64,000 bases of DNA from W-Chloroflexi-9 sp045863195 (GTDB lineage: Bacteria > Chloroflexota > Dehalococcoidia > UBA2979): NCBI GenBank assembly GCA_045863195.1, contig BTUI01000003.1, forward strand, positions 124,001 to 188,000. The letters run 5' to 3'. The notes under the pieces were generated by a model that was not told the origin of the DNA, did no database searches, and saw only the letters and a list, made by a program, of their open reading frames with translations. Shown here in pieces: positions 9,756 to 18,349 of the stretch. The position numbers and the translations under genes are program-made. Positions within the stretch are counted from its first letter, which is position 1. Every line of letters starts with the position of its first letter.

Positions 9756-11597
9756 CTACTCCCCGGCTTCGTCGAGCGTGGCCGCCGTCGTGGCCAGCGC
9801 CTCCTCGGCGACCTCGTCCAGGCGGATGTGGACGTCCCGCAACTGCCGTTCGGCGACGGGCGCGGGCGCGCCCGTCATCGGGTCGGAGGCGGACTTCGTC
9901 TTCGGGAAGGCGATCACCTCGCGGATGTCTCGCTCGCCCGCGAAGAGGGCGACCGTGCGGTCGATGCCGGGCGCAATGCCGCCGTGCGGCGGCGCGCCGT
10001 AACGGAACGCCTCCAGCATGTGGCCGAACTTCTCGCGCGCCTCGTCCAGCGTCAGGCCCAGCGTCTCCAGCACCTGGATCTGCACGTCCCGGGAGTGGAT
10101 ACGGATGGAGCCGGAGGCGATCTCCTGGCCGTTGCAAACCAGGTCGTAGGCGTGCGAGCGCACCGAGCCGGGGTCGCTGGCGAGCAGCGGCAGGTCCTCG
10201 ATGAACGGCGAGGTGAAGAGGTGGTGGACGGCGCTCCACTTCTCGTCCTCGGCGTCCCACTCGAACGCCGGGAACTCCGTCACGAACAGGAACGCGAGCA
10301 TGTCCGGCCGCGCCAGGCCGCGCTCCTCCGCCATGTGACGGCGGAGCGTGTCCAGCACCTTCGAGGTCAGCGCATCCGGCCCGGCAGCGATCAGCAGCAG
10401 GTCGCCGCGGCTCGCGCCACAGGCCATGCCGATGGCGGCCCATACGTCCGGCGTGAAGAAGCGCGCCGCCGGCGACTTGATCTCCTCGGCGGTCAGGGCG
10501 TCCAGCGGGCCGTCGCCCGCGAACTGCGCCCAGACGAGGCCGGAAGCGCCCGCCGCGCGCGCCATCTCCGTCATCGCGTCCAGCCCGCGGCGGCCGATGT
10601 CCGCACCGCCCGGCACGGCGAAACCGCGCACGCGGCCGCCCTCCTCCACCGCCTGCGCGAAGACGCGGAACTCGCCGCGCACCGCGAAGGCGGAGAGGTC
10701 GCGCAGTTCGAGGCCGTAACGCAGGTCGGGCTTGTCGGAGCCGTAGCGCTCCATCGCCTCCGCGTAGGTCAGGCGCGGGAACGGAGCCGGCACCTCGAAC
10801 GACTCGCCCACGGCTGCGGCCAGCGCGATGTACAGACGCTCCGTGAGGTCCAGGATGTCCTGCTCCTCCACGAACGCCATCTCGATGTCCAACTGCGTGA
10901 ACTCCGGCTGGCGGTCGCCACGGAGGTCCTCGTCGCGGTAGCAGCGGGCGATCTGGAAGTACCTGTCCACGCCACCCACCATCAGCAGCTGCTTCCACTG
11001 CTGCGGCGACTGCGGCAACGCGTAGAAGGAGCCCGGGTGCACGCGGCTCGGCACCAGGTAGTCGCGGGCGCCCTCCGGCGTGGCGAGGTTGAGGACGGGC
11101 GTCTCCACCTCGATGAAGCCCTGGTCGTCCATGAAGTCGCGCATGAACTTCACCACGCGGTGGCGGAGGCGCATGTTGCGCGCCATGCGCTCCCGGCGCA
11201 GGTCCAGGTAGCGGTACCGGAGCCGGGTCAACTCGTCCACGTTCGTGTCCTGGTTGACCGGGAACGGCGGTGTGTCGGAGGTGTTGAGGACCTCCGCGCG
11301 GCTCGCCTGCACCTCGATCGCGCCGGTCGGGAGGTCGGCGTTCTCCGTGCCGGCACGGCGCGGCTGCACCTCGCCGGTGATGCGCAGGACGAACTCCGAA
11401 CGCACCTCGGAGGCGGTCGCGAAGGCGGCGGGGGCGCGGTCCGGGTGGAACACGACCTGGACGAGGCCGGTGGAGTCGCGGAGGTCGATGAAGGCGAGGC
11501 CGCCGTGATCGCGGCGGCGGTGCACCCAGCCGGCCCGCGTCACCGGCTGGCCCGCGTGCTCCGCGCGCAGTTCACCGCAACCGTGGGTCTTCAGCAC
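9756..11597 (-). CDS. aspS: Aspartyl-tRNA synthetase
   Basis: Class II aminoacyl-tRNA synthetase charging tRNA with aspartate. It has the N-terminal OB-fold anticodon-binding domain, the motif 2 region FTQLDIEM, a bacterial-type GAD insertion and motif 3 (GGIAPGIDRTVAL). A TTG at 11618 would open the frame earlier, but a GTG at 11597 (MLKTHGCGELR) aligns with the usual AspRS start and has GAGG 6 nt upstream, so I choose it (613 residues). Whether it is discriminating or also charges Asn-tRNA cannot be decided here. A tRNA-Asp gene lies elsewhere in the window at 54,556. Confidence 0.95.
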   Translation of the reverse strand: MLKTHGCGELRAEHAGQPVTRAGWVHRRRDHGGLAFIDLRDSTGLVQVVFHPDRAPAAFATASEVRSEFVLRITGEVQPRRAGTENADLPTGAIEVQASRAEVLNTSDTPPFPVNQDTNVDELTRLRYRYLDLRRERMARNMRLRHRVVKFMRDFMDDQGFIEVETPVLNLATPEGARDYLVPSRVHPGSFYALPQSPQQWKQLLMVGGVDRYFQIARCYRDEDLRGDRQPEFTQLDIEMAFVEEQDILDLTERLYIALAAAVGESFEVPAPFPRLTYAEAMERYGSDKPDLRYGLELRDLSAFAVRGEFRVFAQAVEEGGRVRGFAVPGGADIGRRGLDAMTEMARAAGASGLVWAQFAGDGPLDALTAEEIKSPAARFFTPDVWAAIGMACGASRGDLLLIAAGPDALTSKVLDTLRRHMAEERGLARPDMLAFLFVTEFPAFEWDAEDEKWSAVHHLFTSPFIEDLPLLASDPGSVRSHAYDLVCNGQEIASGSIRIHSRDVQIQVLETLGLTLDEAREKFGHMLEAFRYGAPPHGGIAPGIDRTVALFAGERDIREVIAFPKTKSASDPMTGAPAPVAERQLRDVHIRLDEVAEEALATTAATLDEAGE

Positions 11598-11648
11598 CTG
11601 ACACCTCGCGTCCGCCAACCGGGGAACGCCGAGTGTCGCATGCGCGCC

Positions 11649-12056
11649 TCAATCGTTCGAGAACGCCCGCTCCGGGGTGACGCGCACGACCACGCGCTGC
11701 AGTTCGTCCAGCCGCTTCGAGAACCGGTCGAGGTCGTAGTCTGCCGGCAGCGGGTCGCCCTGGTGGGCGCGGATCGCGATGATCGCCGCGTCCCGCTCTC
11801 GGCCCTCCAGCAGTTCGGCGGTGCCGTAGATCACGAGCTGCCGCCGGCCGTCCGGCACCAGCACCGCCACCTTCGGCTGCCGCCGAATGTTCGCGTACTT
11901 CGCACGGTCCTTCGTGACGGACGCCAGCAGGCGCGTGCCGTCATACAGGTAGGTGACCATCGATAGTTGCGGCGAGCCGTCCCGCTTGCCCGTGCCCAGC
12001 ACGCACAGCTGCCGCTCGCGCAGGTACGCCTCCTGCTCCGGCGTGAACACGGGCAT
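11649..12056 (-). CDS. PPOX-class (pyridoxamine oxidase/F420-type split-barrel) protein, copy 1
   Basis: The 135-residue protein matches the FMN/F420-binding split-barrel family: an N-terminal helix (FTPEQEAYLRERQLCVLGTG), the GSPQLSMVTYLYDG strand and VLVPDGRRQLVIYGTAELL. Members are flavin- or F420-dependent reductases or oxidases of mostly unknown substrate. It is a close paralogue of the next gene upstream (same length, both ending in RAFSND), and the two are 13 bp apart. GGAGG lies 6 nt before the ATG. Confidence 0.8.
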   Translation of the reverse strand: MPVFTPEQEAYLRERQLCVLGTGKRDGSPQLSMVTYLYDGTRLLASVTKDRAKYANIRRQPKVAVLVPDGRRQLVIYGTAELLEGRERDAAIIAIRAHQGDPLPADYDLDRFSKRLDELQRVVVRVTPERAFSND

Positions 12057-12069
12057 TCCTGGCCTCCGG

Positions 12070-12477
12070 TCAGTCGTTCGAGAACGCGCGCTGCGGGGTG
12101 AACCGCAGGACCACGCGCAGCGCCTCGTCCAGTTCCTTCGTGAAGGCGGCGCGGTCGAGGTCTTCCGGCACCGGGCGTCCCCAGCGGCGGCGGATGCCGA
12201 TGATGCGCTCGTCCCGCTCCGGCGCGTGCTCGATGCCGGACGCCGTCCCGTACAGGATCAGCTGCTTCCGCCCGTCCGGGATGAGGACGGCGATGTTCGG
12301 GTTGCGCATCGCGTTACGCCACTTCGCGCGGTCGCTGGTGACGGAGATGTAGAGGTGCTCGCCGTCCCAGTCGTAGTAGACGCTGGAGATCTGCGGCGAC
12401 CCGTCACGCTTGCCGGTGGCGAGGATGCAGAGGTTGTGCGCGTCGATGTAGGCGCGCTGCTCGTCCGTGAGCGCCAT
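12070..12477 (-). CDS. PPOX-class split-barrel protein, copy 2
   Basis: A 135-residue paralogue of the gene at 11649-12056, sharing the family blocks: CILATGKRDGSPQISSVYYD, VLIPDGRKQLILYGTA and the C-terminal FTPQRAFSND. A tandem duplication that has diverged is the simplest explanation. The ATG is preceded by GGGAGG with a short spacer, and a TAGAAT hexamer at 12520-12525 gives a likely promoter for the pair. A cytoplasmic flavin/F420 enzyme is likely; the substrate is unknown. Confidence 0.8.
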   Translation of the reverse strand: MALTDEQRAYIDAHNLCILATGKRDGSPQISSVYYDWDGEHLYISVTSDRAKWRNAMRNPNIAVLIPDGRKQLILYGTASGIEHAPERDERIIGIRRRWGRPVPEDLDRAAFTKELDEALRVVLRFTPQRAFSND

Positions 12478-12519
12478 GCGCCCTCCCGTCCTGCGTGTTG
12501 CGATGTGTGTGGTGCGAGG

Positions 12520-12525
12520 ATTCTA
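12520..12525 (-). promoter_or_regulatory. Putative -10 element of the PPOX pair
   Basis: The minus strand reads TAGAAT (5 of 6 to TATAAT) 42 nt before the ATG of the second PPOX gene, in the short gap between it and the DUF2157 gene. No clear -35. Confidence 0.45.
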
Positions 12526-12552
12526 CCCCGGCCAGCGCGGCCCGGAAGCGCC

Positions 12553-13584
12553 TCAGCGGAAGCGCGGGAGGAAGCGGTTCGCCAGCCCGCGCTGCACCGC
12601 CGTGCCGCCGATCGCCGTGCCGAGGCCCACGAGCGCGAGCACGATGATCGCCGCCACGGCGCCCTCGAACGTGCGGAAGACGACCAGGCCCACGTACTCG
12701 TAGAGCGTGATCGCGGCGAAGACGAGCACCGCGCGACGCCGCAGCGCCAGCGCGGCGACACCGAGGCCGAGCGCATACGCCAGGAGCAGCCCCTCGAAGA
12801 TCCCGCCGTCGCTGATCGCGAGGATGAACGCGGCGACGTTCGCGGCGCCGAGCGCGCCGACGAGCACCCAGGTGCGAGCGCGCTCCTGCACCCCGATCAG
12901 CGCGGGGGTGACGCTCGCTCCCGCGGCCAGCACGAAGCCGGCGACGACGGCCACCTGCCCGCCGGCCGTGCCCGGGCCCTCGCGGTCGACGCCGGTGAAC
13001 ACCCACGCGAGCGCCGCGGCCGCCCACACCGCCGCCACCGCGGCGGCGAGCGCTGACATCGGCGAGTAGCGCCGCGCGAGGCCCCACCCGGCCGCCGCGA
13101 CCACCGCGCCGACGATGGCGAGCGACATCCGCATCTGGCGGACCTCGGCGTCGCTGGAATCGTTCATCCAGCCGGCGGCATCGACGGTCTGGAACATCGC
13201 CCACGCGACCAGCACCGTCGTTGCGAACCCGAGCGCATCGGTGAGCGCCGCGCCCGCGGAGACGCGCCCGGCGCCGAGCGTCAGGCCGAGCGCGACCGAG
13301 ACGATCACCCACGACACGCCGACCTCGGCGGCGGCGCCGGCATCGGACAGGACGGTGAGGTAGAGGCCCAGCACCGCGCCCAGCGCCACCAGCACGCCCG
13401 CGTACGCCAGGACGCTCCCGGCCGCGAGGCCATCGTCCTCGGACGGTTCGGGGAGACCGGCCTCGGCGCGCTCGGCCGCCTCAAAGGCGGCGATCGCCTC
13501 CGCCTGGTCGCCGGAGATCAGGCCGCGGCCACGCCAGCGGTCGAGGGCGTCGTGCAGGTCGCGGGGGGTGAGGTGGCGAGACAT
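12553..13584 (-). CDS. DUF2157-type polytopic membrane protein
   Basis: The 343-residue protein starts with a soluble helical segment (LTPRDLHDALDRWRGRGLIS, residues 4-23) typical of DUF2157 and then has about ten closely packed Ala/Val/Leu-rich membrane spans, ending in a short basic tail. Function of the family is unknown. It starts divergently from hemW, 65 bp away. A TACACT hexamer (13591-13596) ends exactly 6 nt before the ATG and there is no ribosome-binding site, so a leaderless mRNA is likely. Confidence 0.75.
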   Translation of the reverse strand: MSRHLTPRDLHDALDRWRGRGLISGDQAEAIAAFEAAERAEAGLPEPSEDDGLAAGSVLAYAGVLVALGAVLGLYLTVLSDAGAAAEVGVSWVIVSVALGLTLGAGRVSAGAALTDALGFATTVLVAWAMFQTVDAAGWMNDSSDAEVRQMRMSLAIVGAVVAAAGWGLARRYSPMSALAAAVAAVWAAAALAWVFTGVDREGPGTAGGQVAVVAGFVLAAGASVTPALIGVQERARTWVLVGALGAANVAAFILAISDGGIFEGLLLAYALGLGVAALALRRRAVLVFAAITLYEYVGLVVFRTFEGAVAAIIVLALVGLGTAIGGTAVQRGLANRFLPRFR

Positions 13585-13590
13585 GCCGCC

Positions 13591-13596
13591 AGTGTA
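13591..13596 (-). promoter_or_regulatory. Leaderless-type -10 element of the DUF2157 gene
   Basis: TACACT on the minus strand, followed by 6 nt and then the ATG, places the expected transcription start at or next to the start codon. Confidence 0.5.
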
Positions 13597-13636
13597 GGGG
13601 CAGCGGGCAGGCGGGCCGCCTACGGCGGCGCCGGTG

Positions 13637-13642
13637 TACCCT
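13637..13642 (+). promoter_or_regulatory. Leaderless-type -10 element of hemW
   Basis: TACCCT ends 7 nt before the hemW ATG, with no Shine-Dalgarno sequence between. The same hexamer stands in the same place before yggS at 47,046. Confidence 0.45.
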
Positions 13643-13649
13643 TGCGCGC

Positions 13650-14882
13650 ATGACCTCGCAGCCCCTCGCCCCGACCGCGGACGCGCCCGCCGAGCGAAAG
13701 CCGGCGCTGTCGCTCTACCTCCACACGCCGTTCTGCACCTCGAAGTGCGGCTACTGCGACTTCAACTCCTACGAGGGACTGGACCACCTGGTGCCGGACT
13801 ACACCCCGGCGCTGGTGCGGGAGATGGAACTGTGGGCGCCGGCGGCTCGCCGCTACCAGGTGCGCACCATCTTCTTCGGCGGCGGCACGCCGAGCCTCAC
13901 GTCGCTGGACGACCTCGCGGCGATCTTCACGGGCCTCGGTGCGAACTTCGACATCGCCCCAGACGTGGAGTGGTCGCTGGAGGCGAACCCCACCGAACTG
14001 ACGCTGGAACACCTGCGCGGCCTGCGCGCGCTGGGCGTGAACCGCCTCTCGATGGGCGTCCAGTCGATGCACGCCGACGAACTCGAACTCCTCGAGCGCC
14101 AGCACTCGCCGGAGCGTGTGGTGCAGGCGGTGGCGGACGCGCGCGCGGCCGGGTTCGACAACCTGAACCTGGACCTCATCTTCGGGCTGATCGGCCAGCC
14201 GCTGGAGCGCTGGCAGCAGACCGTGGAGCAGATCCTGGCGCTGGAGCCGGAGCACCTCTCCTGCTACGCGCTGACCGTGGAGCCGGGCACCGCGCTCTTC
14301 TACCGCGTGTCGAAGGGCCTCCTGCCCGCCCCCGACCCGGACATGGCCGCCGACCAGTACGAGTGGACGCGCCGTCGCCTCGCCGACGCTGGTTATGTCC
14401 AGTACGAGATCTCGAACTGGGCGAAGCCCGATCGCGAGTGCCGCCACAACCTCGTCTACTGGCGCGCTGAGCCCTACCTCGGCTTCGGCGCCGGGGCCCA
14501 CTCCTTCTTCGCCGGACGCCGGTTCGCGAACGTGGACGCCCCAAACCAGTACGAGGAGCGCGTGAACGCCTCCTACGAGGAGAAGGTCGCGACCGGCCGC
14601 ACGGAACTGCGCCAGGTCGCCGGCGGTGAGACCCCGGACGAGGAGACGCTGCGCGCGGACGCGATGATCCTCGGGCTGCGGCTCATGGAGGGCGTCTCCC
14701 TCCCCGACTTCGCGGCTCGCTTCGGCGTGCGCGCGGAGGATCTCTACGGCCCGGTCATCGACCGATACACCCGCTTCGGGCTCCTCGAAACCACGGGCAA
14801 CCGCCTGCGCCTCACGGAGCGCGGCCTGCTCCTGGCGAACGAGGTGTTCGCCGACCTGCTCCCCGAGCCGGACGAGGCCTGA
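13650..14882 (+). CDS. hemW: Radical SAM protein HemW (heme chaperone, formerly HemN-like)
   Basis: The 410-residue protein binds a [4Fe-4S] cluster through C29-x3-C33-x2-C36 (FCTSKCGYCDFNSY) and has the HemW family block CRHNLVYWRAEPYLGFG plus the C-terminal HemW domain. HemW proteins bind heme and deliver it to respiratory enzymes; most lack coproporphyrinogen oxidase activity. The one-residue shift of the Cys motif context (CDF rather than CNFC) supports HemW over true HemN. It opens a plus-strand run with a zinc-ribbon gene 4 bp later and selB. Confidence 0.9.
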   Translation: MTSQPLAPTADAPAERKPALSLYLHTPFCTSKCGYCDFNSYEGLDHLVPDYTPALVREMELWAPAARRYQVRTIFFGGGTPSLTSLDDLAAIFTGLGANFDIAPDVEWSLEANPTELTLEHLRGLRALGVNRLSMGVQSMHADELELLERQHSPERVVQAVADARAAGFDNLNLDLIFGLIGQPLERWQQTVEQILALEPEHLSCYALTVEPGTALFYRVSKGLLPAPDPDMAADQYEWTRRRLADAGYVQYEISNWAKPDRECRHNLVYWRAEPYLGFGAGAHSFFAGRRFANVDAPNQYEERVNASYEEKVATGRTELRQVAGGETPDEETLRADAMILGLRLMEGVSLPDFAARFGVRAEDLYGPVIDRYTRFGLLETTGNRLRLTERGLLLANEVFADLLPEPDEA

Positions 14883-14886
14883 CGCG

Positions 14887-15165
14887 ATGGCGGTGCAGGT
14901 GTACCGCTGTTCTCACTGTGGCCGCGAGGTGCTCGTGCGCCTCATCGCGCCGATGAGCGAGGCGGAGGTCAGCCGCCGCCTCGCGGAGGAGATGCGCCCG
15001 GACGCGACCGGGCCGCAGCACCGCCCCGGCGGCCCGGACCGGCTCCGCGACGACATCTGGCTCGGCGTGACGAACAGCCGCCAGAGCGTCCCGCGCGACG
15101 AAGCCCCCGACCGTTGCCCTGCCTGCGGCCGCGAGACACTCGCCTTCGCGCGCGTGCTCGAGTAG
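14887..15165 (+). CDS. Small zinc-ribbon protein of unknown function
   Basis: The 92-residue protein has an N-terminal CSHC pair (residues 8-11, YRCSHCGREVLVRL) and a C-terminal CPAC pair (about 77-80) separated by a charged, helical middle region with Pro/Gly. The halves would form one zinc ribbon, recalling FmdB-type regulators, but the spacing between the pairs is much longer than in FmdB. It is tightly packed between hemW (4 bp) and selB (7 bp), so it is co-transcribed with them. Function unknown. Confidence 0.65.
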   Translation: MAVQVYRCSHCGREVLVRLIAPMSEAEVSRRLAEEMRPDATGPQHRPGGPDRLRDDIWLGVTNSRQSVPRDEAPDRCPACGRETLAFARVLE

Positions 15166-15172
15166 GCCGCGC

Positions 15173-17029
15173 GTGTTCGTCCTCGGCACCGCCGGTCACG
15201 TCGACCACGGCAAGTCATCGCTGATCCAGGCGCTCACCGGCATCCACCCGGACCGGCTCCGCGAGGAGCAGGAGCGCGGGATGACGATCGAACTCGGCTT
15301 CGCGTGGATGACGCTCCCCTCCGGCCGCGAGGTGTCGATCGTGGACGTGCCCGGGCACGTCCGCTTCGTCCGCCACATGCTCGCCGGCATCGGCGCCATC
15401 GACCTGGCGCTCTTCGTCGTCGCGGCAGACGAGGGCGTGATGCCGCAGACACGGGAACACCTGGCGATCCTCGACCTGCTCGAGGTGCGTCACGCGGTCG
15501 TCGCGCTGACCAAGGCCGACCTGGTGGAGCCGGACTGGGCCGCGCTCGTCGCGGAAGAGGTGCGCGAGGCGCTCGCGCCGACCTCGCTCGCGGGCGCGCC
15601 GGTTGTCCCGGTCTCCAGCGTCACGGGCGCCGGCCTGGACGACCTCCGCGCCGCCCTCGACGCGGCACTCGATGGCGTGCCGGAGCCGCGCGACATCGGA
15701 CGCCCACGCCTCGGCATCGACCGCGCGTTCACGATGCCGGGCTTCGGCACGGTGGTGACGGGGACGCTGCTCGACGGCCGCCTCGCCGTGGGCGACACGG
15801 TCGAACTCACGCCCGGCGGGCGCACCGCGCGCATCCGCGGCCTCCAGACGCACCGCAACGAGGTGACGGAGGCGCTGCCCGGCACCCGCACCGCCGTGAA
15901 CCTCGCCGGGGTCGACACGGACGAGGTGGCGCGCGGCCAAGTGCTCGCGCGCCCCGGCCGCATGGCCAGCGTGCGCGCCTTCGACGCCCGTGTGCGGGTG
16001 CTGGAAGGACAGACGTTGCGCCACAACCTGCGCGTCGCCGTCCACATCGGATCGGCGGAGGTGCAGGCGCGGGCGCGCGTCCTCGGTGGCGACGCGGTCG
16101 AAGGGCCGGGGGAGGGCTGGGCGCAGTTCATCCTCGCGGAGCCGGTCGCCGCCGCGACGGGCGACCTGTTCGTCTACCGCGTCTCGGACGAAACGGTGGG
16201 CGGCGGACGGCTGCTGGAGGTGAACCCGCCACGCCACCGGCGCACCGACCCGGCGGTCCTCGCGCGCCTCGCCGAGCGCGCGCGTGGCACGCCGGAGAGC
16301 CGCCTGATCGCGGCACTCGAGCGGCTGGAGCCGGCGACCGCAACTGCCCTCGCCGGGGCGGTCGAACTGGAGCGCGATGCGGCGCTCACCGTGATCGAGG
16401 CGCTCGTCGCCGATGGCCTGGTGCGGTCGCTCGCGCCGGCGACGGGCGAGCCGTTGCTCCTGACCGCCGCGCGCCTGGACGCGCTGCGCGGCGAAGCCGT
16501 GCAACGCCTGGAGGCGTACCACGCGGCACACCCGCTCCGATTCACGATGCCGCGCGAGGAACTGCGCAGCGGCCTGGGCCTGGGCGCGCGCGAGTTCCCG
16601 GCGATCCTCGGCGGGCTCGCGCCGGAGGTGGTGGCCGCCGGCGATGGCGTCGCGCGCGCGGGCTGGACGCCGGCTCCGCCGCCGCCGCTCGCCGCCCAGA
16701 TCGAGGCGGCCGCGAGCGCGATCGAGGCGGGTGGCCTCCAGCCGCCGCGCGTTCCGCTGGACGCAGAGGTGCAGGCGTATCTCGAAGCCTCCGGACGCAT
16801 CGTCGACTGCGGCGATGGCGTGCTGCTCGGCGCGCAGGTGTTTGAGACCGCCCGCGCGCGCATCGTCGCCGCGCTGCGAGAGCGCGGCGCACTCTCACTC
16901 GCGGAGGTGCGCGACCTGCTGGACACGAACCGGCGCAACGCGCAGGCGGTGCTGGAGACGCTGGACCGCCAGGGCGTCACGCGCCGGCAGGGCGAGACGC
17001 GCATCCTGCGAGGCGACCCGCAGGGCTGA
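15173..17029 (+). CDS. selB: Selenocysteine-specific translation elongation factor SelB
   Basis: SelB delivers selenocysteinyl-tRNA to UGA codons marked by a SECIS hairpin. The 618-residue protein has an EF-Tu-like GTPase domain: G1 GHVDHGKSS at residues 8-16, the REEQERGMTIELGFA switch, DVPGH at 58-62 and TKADLV for guanine recognition. Two beta-barrel domains follow, then C-terminal winged-helix repeats that bind mRNA (SLAEVRDLLDTNRRNAQAVL near the end). The first codon is GTG. No selA, selD, tRNA-Sec or recognisable selenoprotein is in the window. Confidence 0.9.
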   Translation: MFVLGTAGHVDHGKSSLIQALTGIHPDRLREEQERGMTIELGFAWMTLPSGREVSIVDVPGHVRFVRHMLAGIGAIDLALFVVAADEGVMPQTREHLAILDLLEVRHAVVALTKADLVEPDWAALVAEEVREALAPTSLAGAPVVPVSSVTGAGLDDLRAALDAALDGVPEPRDIGRPRLGIDRAFTMPGFGTVVTGTLLDGRLAVGDTVELTPGGRTARIRGLQTHRNEVTEALPGTRTAVNLAGVDTDEVARGQVLARPGRMASVRAFDARVRVLEGQTLRHNLRVAVHIGSAEVQARARVLGGDAVEGPGEGWAQFILAEPVAAATGDLFVYRVSDETVGGGRLLEVNPPRHRRTDPAVLARLAERARGTPESRLIAALERLEPATATALAGAVELERDAALTVIEALVADGLVRSLAPATGEPLLLTAARLDALRGEAVQRLEAYHAAHPLRFTMPREELRSGLGLGAREFPAILGGLAPEVVAAGDGVARAGWTPAPPPPLAAQIEAAASAIEAGGLQPPRVPLDAEVQAYLEASGRIVDCGDGVLLGAQVFETARARIVAALRERGALSLAEVRDLLDTNRRNAQAVLETLDRQGVTRRQGETRILRGDPQG

Positions 17030-17057
17030 CCACGACGAAGGCGGCCTCGCGGCCGCC
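17030..17057 (-). terminator. Possible terminator between convergent selB and secF
   Basis: A 7-bp stem (GGCGGCC / GGCCGCC, 17040-17057) with loop TCGC. On the minus strand it is followed by TTCGTCGT, a weak T-rich tail, so it best fits the end of the secD-secF transcript. Confidence 0.45.
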
Positions 17058-17086
17058 CTCGATCCTCAGTCTCGTGCGAGGCCCAC

Positions 17087-18349
17087 CTACGCGGCCGGCG
17101 CCTCTGCCCGACGGCGACGGAAGAAGCGGTCGAAGTCGCCCTCGTCCCATGCCACCAGCAACTGCGCGGCGATGCCGACGCTCGAGTAGGTGCCGACGAT
17201 GACGCCGACGAAGATCACGAGCAGGAACGACTGGATGGTCGCGCCGCCCAGCGTCAGCATCGCCGCCGCGGTCAGGAGCAGCGTGATCGAGGTGTTCCAC
17301 GACCGCGCCATCGTCTGCAGCAGCGCGGCGTTCACGTTCTCCGCGAGCGACGCACCCGGCATCACCCGGACGTTCTCACGGATGCGGTCGAACACCACGA
17401 TCGAGTCGTGGACGGAGAAGCCGATCACGGTGAGCAGGCCGGTGACGAACATGAGGTTGACCTCGATGCCCGCGACCTTGCCCAGGACCGAGAACACGCC
17501 GAGCGTGATCACCACGTCATGCACCAGCGCGATGATCGCGCAGGCGGCGTAGCGGAACGGCTGCGGGACGCTGGCGAACGCGAACGCCACGTAGCCCATG
17601 ATGAACAGCGAGGCCACCACCACGGCCAGTGCGGCGTTCCGGACGGCTGCCGTGGAGACCGTCGGCGAGACGCTCGCGAACTCCTTCACCGTGAAGGCCC
17701 CGAACTCGTCGTTCAGCCGCTGCTCAATGACGGTGCGCTCACCGGCGTCCTGGGTGACCGCGCCGGCCGGTGCAATCTCCACGATCTCGCGCAGGTCGGA
17801 CGCCCGGATGTACCCGGCGACCTCGCCCACGATCACGCGGTAGACCACGCCCTCGGCGCAGCCGATCGGCTCGATCACCTGCGCCTCGGTGCCGTTCGCG
17901 AACCGGCCGGCCACGTCGCCGAAGGTGCAGGCGTCGCCACCGGTGGCCGCACGCAGCACCACCTCGCCGGTCGACCCCTCCGCACCGAGCTTCGCCGTGG
18001 CGACCGGCTCCACCGGCGTGGGGCCGAAGCCCTCGATCTCCGGTTCCGGAGCGACCTCGGTGAAGGAGCCTTCCGGGACCTCCAGCTCGTTCATGCGGAT
18101 CAGGTATTCGGTGCTCCCGGCGGTCGACTGGATGCGCGCCTCCGGGTGCCCGAGGTCAGTGAGCACCGATCGCAGATCGGCCTGCGGCACGGAGCGCTGG
18201 AACTCGACCAGCATCGTCGTGCCGGAGGTGAACTCGATGCCCGGGCGCAGTGCAGGCGGGATCGCCAGCACTACCAGCGACAGGAGGACGGCGATCCCAC
18301 TGACCAGAAAGAGACGGCCACGGATGCGGACCAGATCGATCTGCTTCAC
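17087..18349 (-). CDS. secF: Protein translocase subunit SecF
   Basis: SecF works with SecD as an RND-type, proton-driven motor that helps pull proteins through SecYEG. The protein has the first membrane span (residues 12-31), the conserved FTSGT block and five C-terminal membrane spans including LVHDVVITLGVF and GFSVHDSIVVFDRIREN. At 420 residues it is about 100 longer than E. coli SecF; the excess lies in the extracytoplasmic P1 domain (about residues 90-205), which also has two Cys (141, 164) that could form a disulfide. The start overlaps secD by 4 bp. Confidence 0.93.
   Translation of the reverse strand: MKQIDLVRIRGRLFLVSGIAVLLSLVVLAIPPALRPGIEFTSGTTMLVEFQRSVPQADLRSVLTDLGHPEARIQSTAGSTEYLIRMNELEVPEGSFTEVAPEPEIEGFGPTPVEPVATAKLGAEGSTGEVVLRAATGGDACTFGDVAGRFANGTEAQVIEPIGCAEGVVYRVIVGEVAGYIRASDLREIVEIAPAGAVTQDAGERTVIEQRLNDEFGAFTVKEFASVSPTVSTAAVRNAALAVVVASLFIMGYVAFAFASVPQPFRYAACAIIALVHDVVITLGVFSVLGKVAGIEVNLMFVTGLLTVIGFSVHDSIVVFDRIRENVRVMPGASLAENVNAALLQTMARSWNTSITLLLTAAAMLTLGGATIQSFLLVIFVGVIVGTYSSVGIAAQLLVAWDEGDFDRFFRRRRAEAPAA

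Noticed and set aside
9828..11966. 712-codon plus-strand frame opposite aspS
   Set aside because: Antisense shadow of aspS with His/Arg/Glu-rich, unstructured sequence.
14883..15172. tRNA-Sec near selB
   Set aside because: No cloverleaf with a UCA anticodon and long variable arm is present in the flanks of selB.
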